In this document: in pieces, positions 26,301 to 38,992 of the stretch
Numbering within the stretch: the first letter of the stretch is position 1
How the letters are laid out: the number at the start of each line of letters is the position of its first letter
Assembly (NCBI GenBank): GCA_930367205.1
Contig: CAKNEZ010000003.1
Location: forward strand, 1,140,084 to 1,204,083
Direction: 5' to 3'
Origin: Acanthosoma haemorrhoidale
Lineage: Eukaryota; Arthropoda; Insecta; Hemiptera; Acanthosomatidae
Length of the DNA stretch: 64,000 nucleotides
Notes under the pieces: generated by a model
What the model saw: only the letters and a program-made list of their open reading frames with translations
Told to the model about the DNA's origin: nothing
Database searches by the model: none
Position numbers and translations under genes: made by a program

Positions 26301-27747
26301 ATGTTTATCTGACAGTATTTCATGAATAAATGTATATTAATGACAGGGCATACCTGATTCATTTTGCGATATTTATTACATTAAACTAAAAAATTATATT
26401 CATTTATTAAATATGATTCCCTACATAAAAAAGGATGAATGTTATTATTTCAACTGTGGATTTACAAATGTAAAACAAAAAAATTCTACCATTTACTTGA
26501 AGTAACAAAAAGCTTAGTCACTTTTTTCATTAGCTGCTCAAGATAACAAATTTTAAAAAACAATCACAAAGAAACACTATCATTTACGTTCTGTTCCTAT
26601 TGTCTTCTATCATATTTTCTATCTTCGATGAAACATACCAAGTCTAAAACTGACCGAGTGTCCAGATATTATAATAAATACTTATTATCTTATAAAAGTA
26701 ATTAATAATAAATAAATATCCTTGCAAGGGCAAACCATATCAAATACATCTTAAAATAAGGTTGAATGGAACTATATAGTTGCATACTTTTAAGGAAGTT
26801 AAGCTGCTACATAATTATTCTGAGAAAGAAGCTGTTCTCCTTTGCCTCTGGATTTACAAAAGTAAATCAAATAATACAATTAATTTTTAAATTTCAGAAA
26901 CAAAACATTCAGTCATTTTGCATTGCTTAGTTGGTCAAACACTTATAATATAGCAAAGGAACCGAAAACATTTTCATTCTTCAATTAAACACTATAGGCC
27001 GTAAAAGGGTCTACTAGCAAGAGTTTTTGAAAAAATTTAAGAAAGCTCTCACGAGATTGTATATTATTTTTAGGGCATACGGTAATCATAATGAAATATA
27101 AAATAATAAATTATTATACTAAAAATTCATATTAATTAATGAAAGTTAAGTAATTACTTTTACGTTACTCAACTGTAAATGAATAGAGAAAAACATAAAT
27201 AATTTGCAGCAGTAAAACATTGGACACTATCTATGTGCTAACTTTAAGGCGAGATGATAAATACATTCATAGGATAGGACCTTTCCTATTCTTTTGCTGA
27301 TGCTCAACTTCATGATTAATTCTGACATATATTCTTTCTTCAATAACACACGAGTTGAGTTCAAACCATCAATTAGCCGCACGCACGGTTGGTAAATTGT
27401 AATGTTTATATGACAGTATTTCATGAATAAATGTATATTAATGACAGAGCATACCTGATTCATATTGCGATATTTATTACATTAAACTAAAAAATTATAT
27501 TCATTTATTAAATATGATTTCCTACATAACAAAGGATGAATGTTTTTCTTTCAACTGTGGATTTACAAATGTAAAACCAAAAAATTCTACCATTTACTTG
27601 AAGTAACAAAAAGCTTAGTCACTTTTTTCATTAGCTGCTCAAGATAACAAATTTTAAAAAACAATTACAAAGAAACACTATCATTTACGTTCTGTTCCTA
27701 TTGTCTTCTATCATATTTTCTATCTTCGATGAAACATACCAAGTCCA
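23345..27747 (+). repeat. B-A-B-A monomer alternation (2,202-bp dimer)
   Basis: Monomers at 23345 and 25546 are family B (tcctctcaaggg, aaaataaagc, cactagagg, ttggaccctatcaatg, ggcgtgatg, ttattatttcaac). Those at 24445 and 26647 are family A with the catatcaaatac variant. The two B copies differ by one base of length (tttgctgtgg against tttgcctctgg). Confidence 0.85.
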
Positions 27748-30700
27748 AAACTGACCGAGTGTCCAGATATTATAATAGATACTTATTATCTTATAAAAGT
27801 AATTAATAATAAATAAATATCCTTGCAAGGGCAAACCATATAAAATACATCTTAAAATAAGGTTGAATGGAACTATATAGTTGCATACTTTTAAGGAAGT
27901 TAAGCTGCTACATAATTATTCTGAGAAAGAAGCTGTTCTCCTTTGCCTCTGGATTTACAAAAGTAAATCAAATAATACAATTAATTTTTAAATTTCAGAA
28001 ACAAAACATTCAGTCATTTTGCATTGCTTAGTTGGTCAAACACTTATAATATAGCAAAGGAACCGAAAACATTTTCATTCTTCAATTAAACACTATAGGC
28101 CGTAAAAGGGTCTACTAGCAAGAGTTTTTGAAAAAATTTAAGAAAGCTCTCACGAGATTGTATATTATTTTTAGGGCATACGGTAATCATAATGAAATAT
28201 AAAATAATAAATTATTATACTAAAAATTCATATTAATTAATGAAAGTTAAGTAATTACTTTTACGTTACTCAACTGTAAATGAATAGAGAAAAACATAAA
28301 TAATTTGCAGCAGTAAAACATTGGACACTATCTATGTGCTAACTTTAAGGCGAGATGATAAATACATTCATAGGATAGGACCTTTCCTATTCTTTTGCTG
28401 ATGCTCAACTTCATGATTAATTCTGACATATATTCTTTCTTCAATAACACACGAGTTGAGTTCAAACCATCAATTAGCCGCACGCACGGTTGGTAAATTG
28501 TAATGTTTATATGACAGTATTTCATGAATAAATGTATATTAATGACAGAGCATACCTGATTCATATTGCGATATTTATTACATTAAACTAAAAAATTATA
28601 TTCATTTATTAAATATGATTTCCTACATAACAAAGGATGAATGTTTTTCTTTCAACTGTGGATTTACAAATGTAAAACCAAAAAATTCTACCATTTACTT
28701 GAAGTAACAAAAAGCTTAGTCACTTTTTTCATTAGCTGCTCAAGATAACAAATTTTAAAAAACAATTACAAAGAAACACTATCATTTACGTTCTGTTCCT
28801 ATTGTCTTCTATCATATTTTCTATCTTCGATGAAACATACCAAGTCCAAAACTGACCGAGTGTCCAGATATTATAATAGATACTTATTATCTTATAAAAG
28901 TAATTAATAATAAATAAATATCCTTGCAAGGGCAAACCATATAAAATACATCTTAAAATAAGGTTGAATGGAACTATATAGTTGCATACTTTTAAGGAAG
29001 TTAAGCTGCTACATAATTATTCTGAGAAAGAAGCTGTTCTCCTTTGCCTCTGGATTTACAAAAGTAAATCAAATAATACAATTAATTTTTAAATTTCAGA
29101 AACAAAACATTCAGTCATTTTGCATTGCTTAGTTGGTCAAACACTTATAATATAGCAAAGGAACCGAAAACATTTTCATTCTTCAATTAAACACTATAGG
29201 CCGTAAAAGGGTCTACTAGCAAGAGTTTTTGAAAAAATTTAAGAAAGCTCTCACACAATTGTATATTATTTTTAGGGCATACGGTAATCATAATGAAATA
29301 TAAAATAATAAATTATTATACTAAAAATTCATATTAATTAATGAAAGTTAAGTAATTACTTTTACGTTACTCAACTGTAAATGAATAGAGAAAAACATAA
29401 ATAATTTGCAGCAGTAAAACATTGGACACTATCTATGTGCTAACTTTAAGGCGAGATGATAAATACATTCATAGGATAGGACCTTTCCTATTCTTTTGCT
29501 GATGCTCAACTTCATGATTAATTCTGACATATATTCTTTCTTCAATAACACACGAGTTGAGTTCAAACCATCAATTAGCCGCACTCACGGTTGGTAAATT
29601 GTAATGTTTATATGACAGTATTTCATGAATAAATGTATATTAATGACAGGGCATACCTGATTCATATTGCGATATTTATTACATTAAACTAAAAAATTAT
29701 ATTCATTTATTAAATATGATTTCCTACATAACAAAGGATGAATGTTTTTCTTTCAACTGTGGATTTACAAATGTAAAACCAAAAAATTCTACCATTTACT
29801 TGAAGTAACAAAAAGCTTAGTCACTTTTTTCATTAGCTGCTCAAGATAACAAATTTTAAAAAACAATCACAAAGAAACACTATCATTTACGTTCTGTTCC
29901 TATTGTCTTCTATCATATTTTCTATCTTCGATGAAACATACCAAGTCTAAAACTGACCGAGTGTCCAGATATTATAATAAATACTTATTATCTTATAAAA
30001 GTAATTAATAATAAATAAATATCCTTGCAAGGGCAAACCATATAAAATACATCTTAAAATAAGGTTGAATGGAACTATATAGTTGCATACTTTTAAGGAA
30101 GTTAAGCTGCTACATAATTATTCTGAGAAAGAAGCTGTTCTCCTTTGCCTCTGGATTTACAAAAGTAAATCAAATAATACAATTAATTTTTAAATTTCAG
30201 AAACAAAACATTCAGTCATTTTGCATTGCTTAGTTGGTCAAACACTTATAATATAGCAAAGGAACCGAAAACATTTTCATTCTTCAATTAAACACTATAG
30301 GCCGTAAAAGGGTCTACTAGCAAGAGTTTTTGAAAAAATTTAAGAAAGCTCTCACACGATTGTATATTATTTTTAGGGCATACGGTAATCATAATGAAAT
30401 ATAAAATAATAAATTATTATACTAAAAATTCATATTAATTAATGAAAGTTAAGTAATTACTTTTACGTTACTCAACTGTAAATGAATAGAGAAAAACATA
30501 AATAATTTGCAGCAGTAAAACATTGGACACTATCTATGTGCTAACTTTAAGGGGAGATGATAAATACATTCATAGGATAGGACCTTTCCTATTCTTTTGC
30601 TGATGCTCAACTTCATGATTAATTCTGACATATATTCTTTCTTCAATAACACACGAGTTGAGTTCAAACCATCAATTAGCCGCACGCACGGTTGGTAAAT

Positions 30701-32151
30701 TGTAATGTTTATATGACAGTATTTCATGAATAAATGTATATTAATGACAGAGCATACCTGATTCATATTGCGATATTTATTACATTAAACTAAAAAATTA
30801 TATTCATTTATTAAATATGATTTCCTACATAACAAAGGATGAATGTTTTTCTTTCAACTGTGGATTTACAAATGTAAAACCAAAAAATTCTACCATTTAC
30901 TTGAAGTAACAAAAAGCTTAGTCACTTTTTTCATTAGCTGCTCAAGATAACAAATTTTAAAAAACAATCACAAAGAAACACTATCATTTACGTTCTGTTC
31001 CTATTGTCTTCTATCATATTTTCTATCTTCGATGAAACATACCAAGTCTAAAACTGACCGAGTGTCCAGATATTATAATAAATACTTATTATCTTATAAA
31101 AGTAATTAATAATAAATAAATATCCTTGCAAGGGCAAACCATATAAAATACATCTTAAAATAAGGTTGAATGGAACTATATAGTTGCATACTTTTAAGGA
31201 AGTTAAGCTGCTACATAATTATTCTGAGAAAGAAGCTGTTCTCCTTTGCCTCTGGATTTACAAAAGTAAATCAAATAATACAATTAATTTTTAAATTTCA
31301 GAAACAAAACATTCAGTCATTTTGCATTGCTTAGTTGGTCAAACACTTATAATATAGCAAAGGAACCGAAAACATTTTCATTCTTCAATTAAACACTATA
31401 GGCCGTAAAAGGGTCTACTAGCAAGAGTTTTTGAAAAAATTTAAGAAAGCTCTCACACGATTGTATATTATTTTTAGGGCATACGGTAATCATAATGAAA
31501 TATAAAATAATAAATTATTATACTAAAAATTCATATTAATTAATGAAAGTTAAGTAATTACTTTTACGTTACTCAACTGTAAATGAATAGAGAAAAACAT
31601 AAATAATTTGCAGCAGTAAAACATTGGACACTATCTATGTGCTAACTTTAAGGGGAGATGATAAATACATTCATAGGATAGGACCTTTCCTATTCTTTTG
31701 CTGATGCTCAACTTCATGATTAATTCTGACATATATTCTTTCTTCAATAACACACGAGTTGAGTTCAAACCATCAATTAGCCGCACGCACGGTTGGTAAA
31801 TTGTAATGTTTATATGACAGTATTTCATGAATAAATGTATATTAATGACAGAGCATACCTGATTCATATTGTGATATTTATTACATTAAACTAAAAAATT
31901 ATATTCATTTATTAAATATGATTTCCTACATAACAAAGGATGAATGTTTTTCTTTCAACTGTGGATTTACAAATGTAAAACCAAAAAATTCTACCATTTA
32001 CTTGAAGTAACAAAAAGCTTAGTCACTTTTTTCATTAGCTGCTCAAGATAACAAATTTTAAAAAACAATCACAAAGAAACACTATCATTTACGTTCTGTT
32101 CCTATTGTCTTCTATCATATTTTCTATCTTCGATGAAACATACCAAGTCCA

Positions 32152-32994
32152 AAACTGACCGAGTGTCCAGATATTATAATAAATACTTATTATCTTATAA
32201 AAGTAATTAATAATAAATAAATATCCTTGCAAGGGCAAACCATATAAAATACATCTTAAAATAAGGTTGAATGGAACTATATAGTTGCATACTTTTAAGG
32301 AAGTTAAGCTGCTACATAATTATTCTGAGAAAGAAGCTGTTCTCCTTTGCCTCTGGATTTACAAAAGTAAATCAAATAATACAATTAATTTTTAAATTTC
32401 AGAAACAAAACATTCAGTCATTTTGCATTGCTTAGTTGGTCAAACACTTATAATATAGCAAAGGAACCGAAAACATTTTCATTCTTCAATTAAACACTAT
32501 AGGCCGTAAAAGGGTCTACTAGCAAGAGTTTTTGAAAAAATTTAAGAAAGCTCTCACACGATTGTATATTATTTTTAGGGCATACGGTAATCATAATGAA
32601 ATATAAAATAATAAATTATTATACTAAAAATTCATATTAATTAATGAAAGTTAAGTAATTACTTTTACGTTACTCAACTGTAAATGAATAGAGAAAAACA
32701 TAAATAATTTGCAGCAGTAAAACATTGGACACTATCTATGTGCTAACTTTAAGGCGAGATGATAAATACATTCATAGGATAGGACCTTTCCTATTCTTTT
32801 GCTGATGCTCAACTTCATGATTAATTCTGACATATATTCTTTCTTCAATAACACACGAGTTGAGTTTAAACCATCAATTAGCAGCACGCACCAATTACCA
32901 TTTACTTGAAGTAACAAAAAGCTTAGTCACTTTTTTCATTAGCTGCTCAACATAACAATAACAATTTAAAAAAACAATCACAAAGAAACACTAT
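32152..32994 (+). repeat. Truncated satellite monomer at the LTR junction, copy 2
   Basis: Same 843-bp length, same 198-bp deletion and same end (acactat) as at 17615-18457. Sharing of these accidental breakpoints shows common descent by duplication. Confidence 0.9.
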
Positions 32995-33877
32995 TGTGGA
33001 AGAAGGGGCTAGTAAAATTACGTCGCCGAACTTCTGTCCCTTGCAAATTACCGGCTGTGAAATTCAGAAAAAAAGTTCAAGAATGTGTGCCTGCATTTTC
33101 CCAGAAAAACAACAAAAAACAAGATTGTGTACACAAAATATAATTGAGGAAAGATTATACAAAAAAACTAAAATTATAAACTAGCAATACATATGTAATG
33201 ATCGTATATATAAACAAAAAAAAAAAGTAATGTTAGCAACTGGGTTAGTAATTTAAAAATAAAATGAAAGAAACGTAGATAACAAAAACATAAATGTCTT
33301 TACGCTTTAATATAAATGAAAATGGATTAAATCCTATATTTACTAAATTTTACAGTGTCAATCACTAAAAGTCAATAGCCTTCTGTTCTTGCAAGTAAAA
33401 GGATGGTGTGAGCTGAATCCGGAGATAACTGGTGTATGTACTAGCAAAATAACCTCTTACCGGAGATCCCAAAGTGGAGAAGAAAAAATTCTTCTCGATG
33501 TTCACTCTCCAAACAATTGGTAGCGTGGGTGGGTGGTGGATATACGGTGTACAGTCAGCGATGAAGAAGTAGTGTGAATGTGGGGTCAACATCAATCATA
33601 AAACTTCCAAGCGTCCTTCTTCGTTCGCAACTTTCAGGGAACTGAGCCAGTAATTCGATGACGATCGGAGTTGATCCGCCATTCCAAAACAAATGCCGAT
33701 CGCCTTAGAGGTCACCTTATCACTTGCTTAGACGTACACAACCTTAATTCCTAATTATACATCTCAATACAACAAAATATTACAATCTTGTTTTTTTTCT
33801 TTTAACAAATAAAATAAAATTAATCGTTATAATTACGAGAGTGAAAAAAAATAATAAAAAATAATTGGGACCCAACA
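32995..33877 (-). repeat. 3' LTR of BEL/Pao copy 2
   Basis: 883 bp with the same TGT...ACA ends. It contains the 10-bp tandem duplication in the A/T-rich U3 start that copy 1 lacks and copy 3 shares. Confidence 0.8.
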
Positions 33878-33924
33878 TACCGCCCACCAAATTTGCGCAG
33901 AAAATTTCCAGGTAGATTAACACA

Positions 33925-34252
33925 CTATGGAGGTAACAATGGAGCTAGGCGCGAAACGGAACGGGTATACTCGTTTGTAGAGGTTTTCACCTTTACTACC
34001 CTGACAATCCCGTCTTGTCCAGGAAAAACTTCTTTAATGCGCCCTACAGGCCAACTGAGGGGAGGTACATTAGGGTCAATAAGAAGCACAAGTGTGCCGA
34101 TATTTACATTTGCCGATTCAGTAGTCCATTTACTACGTTGTTGTAGGCAATGTAAGTAGTCCCGTCGCCATTGTTTCCAAATATTGCCTATGCAGCGATG
34201 AATGAGATTCCATCTCGAGATTGGATGGCGCGATTGACTCTTGTTCTGGCAG
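33925..34252 (-). pseudogene. pol: BEL/Pao integrase C-terminal segment, copy 2
   Basis: Matches the copy 1 segment at 19378-19705 residue for residue in the stretch translated, in the same shifted frame, ending at a stop at 33925. Confidence 0.85.
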
Positions 34253-34555
34253 AGCAACTAGAGGGGCACCAATCAGGAAATTAACCGGCGTCAAGACATC
34301 CAAGTCTTCTGGTGATGATGAAATAGGATGCATGGGTCGAGAATTCAAAATCGCTTCTATGCGATTTGCGATGGTGGAGAGTTCTTCAAACGTAAGGGAT
34401 TGGCAATCCATTACTCTCCTAAGGTGGTACTTAAACGACTTCACACCAGCCTCCCACAAACCACCGAAATGAGGTGCGAATGGAGGGATAAAACTCCATT
34501 TCATTTCTCGATTGACGAAGTAGTTTTCGATGTCCTTTTTCAGGGAGTAGGTATT
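34133..34555 (-). pseudogene. pol: BEL/Pao integrase core, second part, copy 2
   Basis: Follows the shared TGA at 34556-34558. It has the GGLWEAG catalytic Glu. It carries Gly in VNFLIGAPL where copy 1 has Ser; Gly is probably ancestral because copy 3 agrees. Confidence 0.88.
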
Positions 34556-35832
34556 TCACCAGGAGTATAGCTCTTTTAAATGTCGTGACGCTCCTACAAA
34601 ATTTGTTCCATTATCGGAGAACATTCTGCTGGGTAGTCCTCTTCGAGCTATAAATCTGTCTAAACAGGCTAAGAAAGCTACTGTTGTCGATTGCGACACG
34701 ATCTCAATGTGCAACGCCTTTGTGCTCATGCACACAAATAAGCAGGCATACGCTTTGCCGAGGGCAGCCTTACGGTGAGAGGATTCACGGATTGAGAATG
34801 GACCAGCGAAATCAATCCCGACATTCATAAAGGGTCGGCCTTGGTCGAATCTTGACATTGGCAAATTTCCCATGTAAGGTATGTAAGGTCTTACTTTTAG
34901 GCGATGGCATTTCAAACATCGGTGAATTCGAGTGCGTATCAGACGTCTTGCTGAAATAATCCAATAATGATGACGTAGTATTGAATGGAGGAGCTGATGT
35001 CCAGCATGTAAATAAACAATATGGTAGTGGTCGACAAGTAGTTCCACAAAATGTGATTTAGTGGGTAACAACATGGGATGTTTAGCATCATAATTTATAG
35101 GGGCATTACTGAGGCGACCGCCCACCCTGTACACTCCACGAGAATCGATGAAAACGGATAATGATTTTAGCGATGTTATAAGAGAAGGTTTGGAGCTTAC
35201 AGAGGGGAAATGATGTCTTTGAACTATTTTCACCAAGGTGTGAGTAGCTTGACGAAGTTCCTCTAAGCTTAATTGACCTTTTCTCTTGGTTGAATGAGGG
35301 CGAGAATTTACGATAAAGCGTTGGACATATGCAAGTACTCTAATTAATTTGGAATAGGATGAGAATTTTTCAATAACTTCAAATAAAGACGATGCATTGG
35401 TTGTGGTAGCCACGATAGTACAAACTGGTTTTGTCTCAGGTAAGTCTGAACAATTCGATGATTTTGTTGGCTTAGTTAATGGCCATTCCGACAATGGTTT
35501 CTTCATCCAGTCAGGTCCCTTCCACCAAACTGAATGATTGACCAAGTCTGATGGAGAAGTTCCCCGAGACGCAATGTCGGCGGCATTATCTTCTGAACGA
35601 ATGTGATGCCAATTAGGGAGAAAAGAGTTATCTAAAATTTTCACTATTCGATTGGCCACAAATGTTTTCAGTTGATGGACAGGTGTTTTTAACCACGATA
35701 AAACGGTGGAAGAATCAGACAACAAGAAAATAGAGGTTGGTTTTAATCGTTGTATAATGAGTTGAACAGATCGCAAAAGGTTGACAAGAAGTAGAGCAGC
35801 GCATAGTTCAAGCCTTGGAATTGAGAGGGTTT
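34556..35832 (-). pseudogene. pol: BEL/Pao RNase H end and integrase zinc/core, copy 2
   Basis: Identical in translation to the copy 1 segment, with both core Asp residues and the zinc His/Cys residues. It has the same one-base frameshift at its start (about 35830-35833) and the same terminal TGA. Confidence 0.92.
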
Positions 35833-37107
35833 TAATGGAGCTAATCGGGTTTTAGCGATCATCAGATGGGAGTCTGCTCTTTCCAATTGATCCTGAGAAC
35901 GAAGATAGAGAACTGCCCCATAACCTAAAGAAGATGCGTCAGCGAATCCCACAACAGACATCTCTGCTGGGGAGTGTGGTTTAAGACCACGGGGAATCTT
36001 AATAGCTTCTAATTGCGCCAGATCTTTAAAGAGTATTTCCCAGGACTTGGAAATAGCAGGTGGGTCATCCCAGTCGAGTTTTTCTGACCATAATAGTTGA
36101 AGAATCGCCTTTGCTTTGAAGATAACTGGGGCGCAATATCCTAAAGGATCATACATCCTGGCAATAGTTGAAAGGATGTCTCGTTTAGTTAAAACCAAAT
36201 CTCTTGAGTGTATTCGATAGGTAAAATTATCCTGTTGAGGATCCCACTGCATTCCGAGTATTTTCACCACGTTATCTTCCAAACTAGCTAAGGAGATCAT
36301 GGGTTTCGGCTCATTCACCAAAACTGGTTCTAAGAGCTCCGTTGCATTGCTGCACCACTTTTTCAATTGAAAACCTCCTCGACTCATCAAGGCTACGAGT
36401 TCTCTTTGAAGTGCCTGTGCCTCTTCCAACGTATCAGCACCAGTCAATAAATCGTCAACATACATTTTCTTTAACAATGCTCGAGACGCATTAGGAAACT
36501 TGTTTCCATCATCTGCTACGAGTTGTTGTATTACTCGAATTGCTAAAAAGGGAGAACATGAAAGTCCGAACGGTAAACAATTAAATTCGAATTCGGCTAG
36601 GTGATCGAAACTTTCAGCTCTAAAAAATAAATGAAGATATGAACGATCCTCTGGGGCAATCAAAATCTGCAAATATATTTGACAGATATCGGCTGTCATA
36701 ACTATTTGCGGTAATCGAAATTTCAACAATACATCTGTGATCTCAGGTTGCAGTTTAGGACCACAAAGTAGGTAGTCATTGAGGGATCCATTAACGGTAG
36801 TAGCCGAACCATCAAAAACTATACGCAATTTGGTACTTGTGCTCTTTTTTAATACACAGTGGTGCGGGAGAAAATATTTCCCCGTTTGAGAACTGGGTGA
36901 TAAATAACATTTTTTTAAATATTCTTCGAAAACCTTTCCATATTCCAATTTTAGGGATGGTTCTCGTTCAAATTTCGTTTCCAAGTTTTTAAAACGTTTT
37001 AAGGCCATGAACCTGGAGCTTTCTAAGTTGAGAGGTTGCGTTTTAAAGGGTAAACGGACCCTGTATCTACCGGAGGGAGTTCGAGAGTGAGTCCTTTTAA
37101 AATGATC
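35743..37107 (-). pseudogene. pol: BEL/Pao reverse transcriptase and RNase H segment, copy 2
   Basis: YVDD and the RNase H Asp are present. It differs from copy 1 only at residue 351 counting from the Met at 37008 (Ser instead of Tyr). It is preceded by the shared TAG at 37108. Confidence 0.93.
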
Positions 37108-37752
37108 CTAACTTTTTATATCAAGTGGATTGCTTCTCGGAACATCATTTATTTCCTCGACTTCCCAAAAACGAGTCATCACCTGAGTTAACTCCTGAAG
37201 TTCAGATGAAGGTGTAGAATTAGCGAGCAAGGTAGTGCTGCAGAGAAATGGATTTGCCGTTGTAATGGGTCCTGATAAAATCCAACCAAGTGTGGTTTTT
37301 ATGGCATTGGGAAATCCATGAGCTGATTTTACTACCTCTCCTTCCAAGATTTCCCCAAGTAGATCAGCACCAACAAGAAATTCTATGGGCCCTGGCTGAA
37401 TGAACATTGGATCTGCAAGATCTAAATGTTGATAATGTTGGACTACCGTATCCATGATGATTTCACAGGGCATCTCGTTGCTAATACAATCAATCACAAT
37501 TGCGTATGTGTGATGCGCTGGCGATTCTACCTTAGTGGAAGAAATACTGCAATAAACTTGTTGCTTACAACCAGAAATAGGATGGCTCCCGAAACCAACC
37601 AAATTATGATCATTTGGAATAAGTGGCAAACGTAATCGCCTTGCACATTGTGAGGTGATAAAGGACCGTTGAGACCCACTATCAATTAGAGCTCCCACCA
37701 ACTGGAAACAACCAAAGGAGTCTTTAATCTTTAATAGAGCCGTACCCAAAAG
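37108..37752 (-). pseudogene. pol: BEL/Pao aspartic protease segment, copy 2
   Basis: Same translation as copy 1, with the DSG catalytic motif and the same truncation point against satellite at 37752. Confidence 0.9.
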
Positions 37753-37891
37753 AAAAGCTTAGTCACTTTTTTCATTAGCTGCTCAAGATAACAAATTTTA
37801 AAAAACAATCACAAAGAAACACTATCATTTACGTTCTGTTCCTATTGTCTTCTATCATATTTTCTATCTTCGATGAAACATACCAAGTCCA

Positions 37892-38992
37892 AAACTGACC
37901 GAGTGTCCAGATATTATAATAAATACTTATTATCTTATAAAAGTAATTAATAATAAATAAATATCCTCTCAAGGGCAAACCATATAAAATACATCTTAAA
38001 ATAAGGTTGAATGGAACTATATAGTTGCATACTTTTAAGGAAGTTAAGCTGCTACATAATTATTCTGAGAAAGAAGCTGTTCTGCTTTGCCTCTGGATTT
38101 ACAAAAGTAAATCAAATAATACAATTAATTTTTAAATTTCAGAAACAAAACATTCAGTCATTCTGCATTGCTTAGCTGGTCAAACACTTAAAATAAAGCA
38201 AAGGAACCGAAAACATTTTCATTCTTCAATTAAACACTAGAGGCCGTAAAAGGGTCTACTAGCAAGAGTTTTTGAAAACATTTAAGAAAGCTCTCACACG
38301 AATGTATATTATTTTCAGGGCATACGGTAATCATAATGAAATATAAAATAATAAATTATTATACTAAAAATTCATATTAATTAATGAAAGTTAAGTAATT
38401 ACTTTTACGTTACTCAACTGTAAATGAATAGAGAAAAACATAAATAATTTGCAGCAGTAAAATATTGGACCCTATCAATGTGCTAACTTTAAGGCGTGAT
38501 GATAAATACATTCATAGGATAGGACCTTCCTTATTCATTTTCTGATGTTCAACTTCATGATTAATTCTGACATATATTCTTTCTTCAATAACACACGAGT
38601 TGAGTTTAAACCATCAATTAGCAGCACGCACCGTTGGTAAATTGTAATGTTTATCTGACAGTATTTCATGAATAAATGTATATTAATGACAGGGCATACC
38701 TGATTCATATTGCGATATTTATTACATTAAACTAAAAAATTATATTCATTTATTAAATATGATTTCCTACATAACAAAGGATGAATGTTTTTCTTTCAAC
38801 TGTGGATTTACAAATGTAAAACCAAAAAATTCTACCATTTACTTGAAGTAACAAAAAGCTTAGTCACTTTTTTCATTAGCTGCTCAAGATAACAAATTTT
38901 AAAAAACAATCACAAAGAAACACTATCATTTACGTTCTGTTCCTAATGTCTTCTATCATATTTTCTATCTTCGATGAAACATACCAAGTCCA
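37892..38992 (+). repeat. Recombinant B/A satellite monomer next to BEL copy 2
   Basis: Family B bases up to at least 38655 (tttatctgac), then family A bases from 38709 (gattcatattg, atttcctacataacaaagg, tttttctttcaac). The switch lies within about 55 bp. The corresponding monomer after BEL copy 1 is B throughout. Confidence 0.85.

Larger units (their letters stand above)
23206..32994 (+). repeat. Satellite array block 2, eight full monomers, partial at each end
   Basis: Satellite resumes at aaaagcttagtcac. Full monomer starts are 23345 (1,100 bp), 24445, 25546, 26647, 27748, 28849, 29950 and 31051, with a truncated monomer at 32152-32994. The order is B, A, B, A, then A variants. The last four (28849, 29950, 31051, 32152) closely match the last four of block 1 (14312, 15413, 16514, 17615), including gcactcacgg in the first and ggggagatg near the end. 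This shows a shared higher-order unit. Confidence 0.95.
32995..37752 (-). mobile_element. BEL/Pao LTR retrotransposon fragment, copy 2
   Basis: 4,758 bp, the same structure and junctions as copy 1. Against copy 1 I found a 10-bp insertion in the LTR (near 33853) and base changes at 34270 and 35957. All stop codons and frameshifts of copy 1 are present. It lies 14,537 bp (LTR end) from copy 1. Confidence 0.95.
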
